Origin: JANWVO01 sp037446555
GTDB lineage: Bacteria; Acidobacteriota; Terriglobia; Bryobacterales; Bryobacteraceae
DNA length: 64,000 nucleotides
Assembly: GCA_037446555.1 (NCBI GenBank)
Contig: JBBIIK010000003.1
Coordinates: forward strand, 158,888-222,887
Direction of reading: 5' to 3'
Shown: in pieces, positions 63,870 through 64,000 of the stretch
How the letters are laid out: each line of letters begins with the position of its first letter
Position numbering within the stretch: the first letter of the stretch is position 1
Notes under the pieces: model-generated
Told to the model about the DNA's origin: nothing
Database searches by the model: none
The model's input: only the letters and a program-made list of their open reading frames with translations
Program-made: the position numbers and the translations under genes

Positions 63870-64000
63870 ATGTCTCGCCCTGCTCTTCGTCTGACTCTGA
63901 CCAAGAAGGAACGAACGTCGCTCCGAGAACTCCTCACTGGTGGCATTCAGCCGGTTCGTGTCGTCCTCCATGCTCTTTCGTTGCTGTGGCTGGACAAAGG
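63870..64000 (+). CDS. IS630-type transposase, N-terminal part (3' partial)
   Basis: The ATG at 63870 follows TACTGGGGT, a fair ribosome site. The 43 visible codons read SRPALRLTLTKKERTSLREL and then LLTGGIQPVRVVLHALSLL. The order RPxLxLTxxERxxLxxLxxGGxxPxRxxxHAxxLL is the start of the helix-turn-helix of IS630 transposases. The catalytic DDE part is outside the window. Confidence 0.7.
   Translation, partial: MSRPALRLTLTKKERTSLRELLTGGIQPVRVVLHALSLLWLDK

Larger units (their letters stand above)
63815..64000 (+). mobile_element. Left end of an IS630-type insertion sequence (partial)
   Basis: From the TA at 63815-63816 onward the sequence no longer belongs to the TetR gene and is less GC-rich. 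It leads to the start of an IS630-like transposase and runs off the window. IS630/Tc1 elements insert at TA, which fits the edge exactly. The right end is not visible, so the terminal repeats and TA duplication cannot be confirmed. Confidence 0.65.

Overview
The window is GC-rich, densely coded bacterial chromosome. The gene mix points to an Acidobacteriota member, most likely Bryobacteraceae/Solibacter-like: an Oar-type TonB-dependent outer-membrane barrel, a quinoprotein with an inserted cytochrome c domain, Tat-exported Gfo/Idh/MocA and sugar-isomerase proteins, glycoside hydrolases, a sulfatase, hopanoid gene hpnH, flagellar genes and a DUF4097 lipoprotein. This placement is inferred from gene content, not from a marker-gene tree.

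Layout. 1-6.6 kb: a rightward run of a 5'-truncated D-aminoacylase, an ABC-F ATPase, an exported dienelactone-hydrolase-like enzyme, a secreted phosphodiesterase and a Tat-exported TIM-barrel isomerase. 6.6-9.9 kb: an AT-rich promoter region before an unrecognised 130-aa protein, then hpnH coupled to a small Sm-like protein, then a CAP-domain protein. 9.9-13.5 kb: a leftward sugar-acid operon (UxaA-family dehydratase, SDR dehydrogenase, GH5 glycosidase). 13.5-18.2 kb: two exported unknowns and a RodZ-type HTH protein precede flgM, an flgN-like gene, flgK and flgL, with a near-consensus sigma-28 promoter before flgM. 18.3-28.8 kb: a GH30 glycosidase, a SmpA-like protein, purA, a 1466-aa heparinase-like/TonB-barrel fusion and a divergent quinoprotein dehydrogenase.

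28.8-34.9 kb holds a complete-looking nitrate-to-ammonium respiratory module. A porin-like protein, a tetraheme cytochrome and NapA run left; NrfH and NrfA run right. A CRP/FNR-type palindrome lies in the middle of the short divergent spacer. 35-46.7 kb: fmt-argJ, an exported alpha/beta hydrolase, a VOC protein, a bacteriohemerythrin, a Gfo/Idh/MocA oxidoreductase, pyruvate carboxylase, two lipoproteins and a thioredoxin. 47-60.3 kb: a sulfatase, a leftward purE-purK-lhgO operon, isocitrate dehydrogenase, an acyl-CoA ligase, an inositol-phosphatase-type enzyme, an Rrf2/IscR-type regulator, clpP, and an alcohol dehydrogenase-rhamnulokinase pair.

60.3-64 kb is a decaying drug-export locus read leftward: the remnant of a TetR regulator, a DevC-type permease broken by two single-base losses, a DevA-type ATPase that has lost its Walker B glutamate, and a TolC-type channel that lacks its N-terminus and is frameshifted in a G8 tract. 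The adaptor gene is absent. The regulator is cut at a TA dinucleotide beside the left end of an IS630-type element that runs off the window.
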